Shown here: one piece after another, positions 5,186 through 5,818 of the stretch
Position numbering within the stretch: the first letter of the stretch is position 1
How the letters are laid out: each line of letters begins with the position of its first letter
Source: Dichotomicrobium sp964466965
GTDB lineage: Bacteria > Pseudomonadota > Alphaproteobacteria > Rhizobiales > Rhodomicrobiaceae
Direction: 5' to 3'
DNA: 5,818 bases
Assembly (NCBI GenBank): GCA_964466965.1
Contig: CAYXPZ010000115.1
Coordinates: forward strand, 1-5,818
Made by a program: the position numbers and the translations under genes
The notes under the pieces: model-generated
What the model was told of the DNA's origin: nothing
What the model saw: only the letters and a program-made list of their open reading frames with translations
Databases searched by the model: none

Positions 5186-5818
5186 ATGACACCGGGCGCG
5201 CGCAACACAATCACCGATGTGCCGGGGCTGCGGGTTGGCAGCGCGGAGGACGCGCGCCTGCGCTCCGGGGTGACGGTCGTGCTGGGCGACGGGCCGATGC
5301 GCGGCGCGGTGGACATTCGCGGCGGCGGGCCGGGAACGCGCGACACCCACGCGCTTAGCCCTGAAGGCGTCGCGGGCGAGCTTCATGCGGTCGTGCTGTC
5401 GGGCGGCTCGGCTTTCGGGCTGGACGCGGCGACCGGGGCGCAGGCCTGGCTGCGCGAGCGCGGCGCGGGCTTTGCGGTCGGCACGGCGCGGGTGCCGATC
5501 GTGCCGCAGGCGATCCTGTTCGATCTGCTGAACGGCGGCGACAAGGACTGGGGCCGCTTCCCGCCTTATCGCGACATGGCCTACGCGGCGTGCGAGAGCG
5601 CGGGGGCGGACATTGCGCTCGGCAGCGCGGGCGCGGGCCACGGGGCGACGACCGAGCGGCTGAAGGGCGGGCTGGGCAGCGCCTCGGCGGTGACAGCGGA
5701 CGGGATAACGCTCGGCGCGCTGGCGGTGGTGAACGCGGCGGGCAACGTGACGGTGGGCGAGAGCCCGCATTTCTGGGCCGCGCCGTTCGAGATCGGGGCG
5801 GAGTTCGGCGGGCGCGGC
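5186..5818 (+). CDS. P1/S58-family peptidase (DmpA-like aminopeptidase), 3' end outside the window
   Basis: The first 211 residues of a protein that continues beyond the right edge; family members are usually about 320-380 residues. The family is the Ntn-fold DmpA/BapA group (L-aminopeptidase/D-esterase), which self-cleaves to an alpha and a beta chain and removes N-terminal residues from peptides. Seen motifs: TDVPGLRVG at 10-18, DIRGGGPGTRDT at 43-54, AVVLSGGSAFGLDAATGA at 68-85, VPIVPQAILFDL at 103-114, GSAGAGHGATTERLKGGLGSAS at 146-167 and LGALAVVNAAGNV at 176-188. The self-cleavage site and Ser/Thr nucleophile normally lie around residues 230-260 and so are not in view; activity cannot be judged. 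No signal peptide, so probably cytoplasmic. It is divergently oriented from the small Gly/Asp-tailed gene. Sampled lines of this gene are about 75-78 percent GC with nearly all codons ending in G or C, higher than much of the trehalose operon. Confidence 0.92.
   Translation, partial: MTPGARNTITDVPGLRVGSAEDARLRSGVTVVLGDGPMRGAVDIRGGGPGTRDTHALSPEGVAGELHAVVLSGGSAFGLDAATGAQAWLRERGAGFAVGTARVPIVPQAILFDLLNGGDKDWGRFPPYRDMAYAACESAGADIALGSAGAGHGATTERLKGGLGSASAVTADGITLGALAVVNAAGNVTVGESPHFWAAPFEIGAEFGGRG

Noticed and set aside
4913..5770. Minus-strand open frame (285 codons) spanning the small gene and the P1 peptidase
   Set aside because: It crosses two better supported genes in another frame, is dominated by Arg, Ala and His, and has no motif.
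1..5818. CRISPR array, tRNA, IS element, riboswitch
   Set aside because: No direct-repeat array, cloverleaf, transposase motif or structured leader was seen anywhere in the window.

Overview
The window is gene-dense, GC-rich DNA with an alphaproteobacterial look, probably Hyphomicrobiales or a related order. That placement is inference from base composition, from the gene families present and from the trehalose gene grouping; no rRNA or other taxonomic marker is present. No tRNA, CRISPR array, insertion sequence or phage gene was seen.

Layout from left to right. The plus-strand 3' end of a gene (1-147) carries a C-terminal motif like the V4R (4-vinyl reductase) domain. It converges, with overlapping stop codons, on a four-gene minus-strand operon occupying 144-4658. 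Read in the direction of transcription, the operon is: a GH15 glucoamylase/trehalase-like hydrolase (4658-2874, TTG start), trehalose-6-phosphate synthase OtsA (2877-1489), glucokinase Glk (1492-530, GTG start) and a GLOD5-like VOC/glyoxalase-fold protein (533-144). Each junction is a 4-base stop/start overlap (ATGA, GTGA, ATGA), and each start has a Shine-Dalgarno sequence. A 190-base gap (4659-4848) separates the operon from a small minus-strand gene (4849-5082) for a 77-residue protein with a Gly/Asp-only tail. That gene is divergent from a plus-strand S58/P1-family (DmpA-like) peptidase that starts at 5186 and runs off the right edge. The 103-base divergent gap contains a good inverted repeat.

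How the genes fit together (inference from families). GH15 would release glucose from trehalose or a short alpha-glucan. Glk would phosphorylate the glucose to glucose-6-phosphate. OtsA would join glucose-6-phosphate to UDP-glucose to give trehalose-6-phosphate. The operon thus joins a hydrolytic branch to a synthetic branch through the glucose-6-phosphate pool. The usual phosphatase partner, OtsB, is absent from the window, and the operon ends with a VOC protein instead. The most interesting points are this unusual gene composition, the missing OtsB, the uncertain substrate of the GH15 enzyme, and the small Gly/Asp-tailed protein next door. I found no clear evidence of a wholly new system; the families are recognisable except for the small protein.
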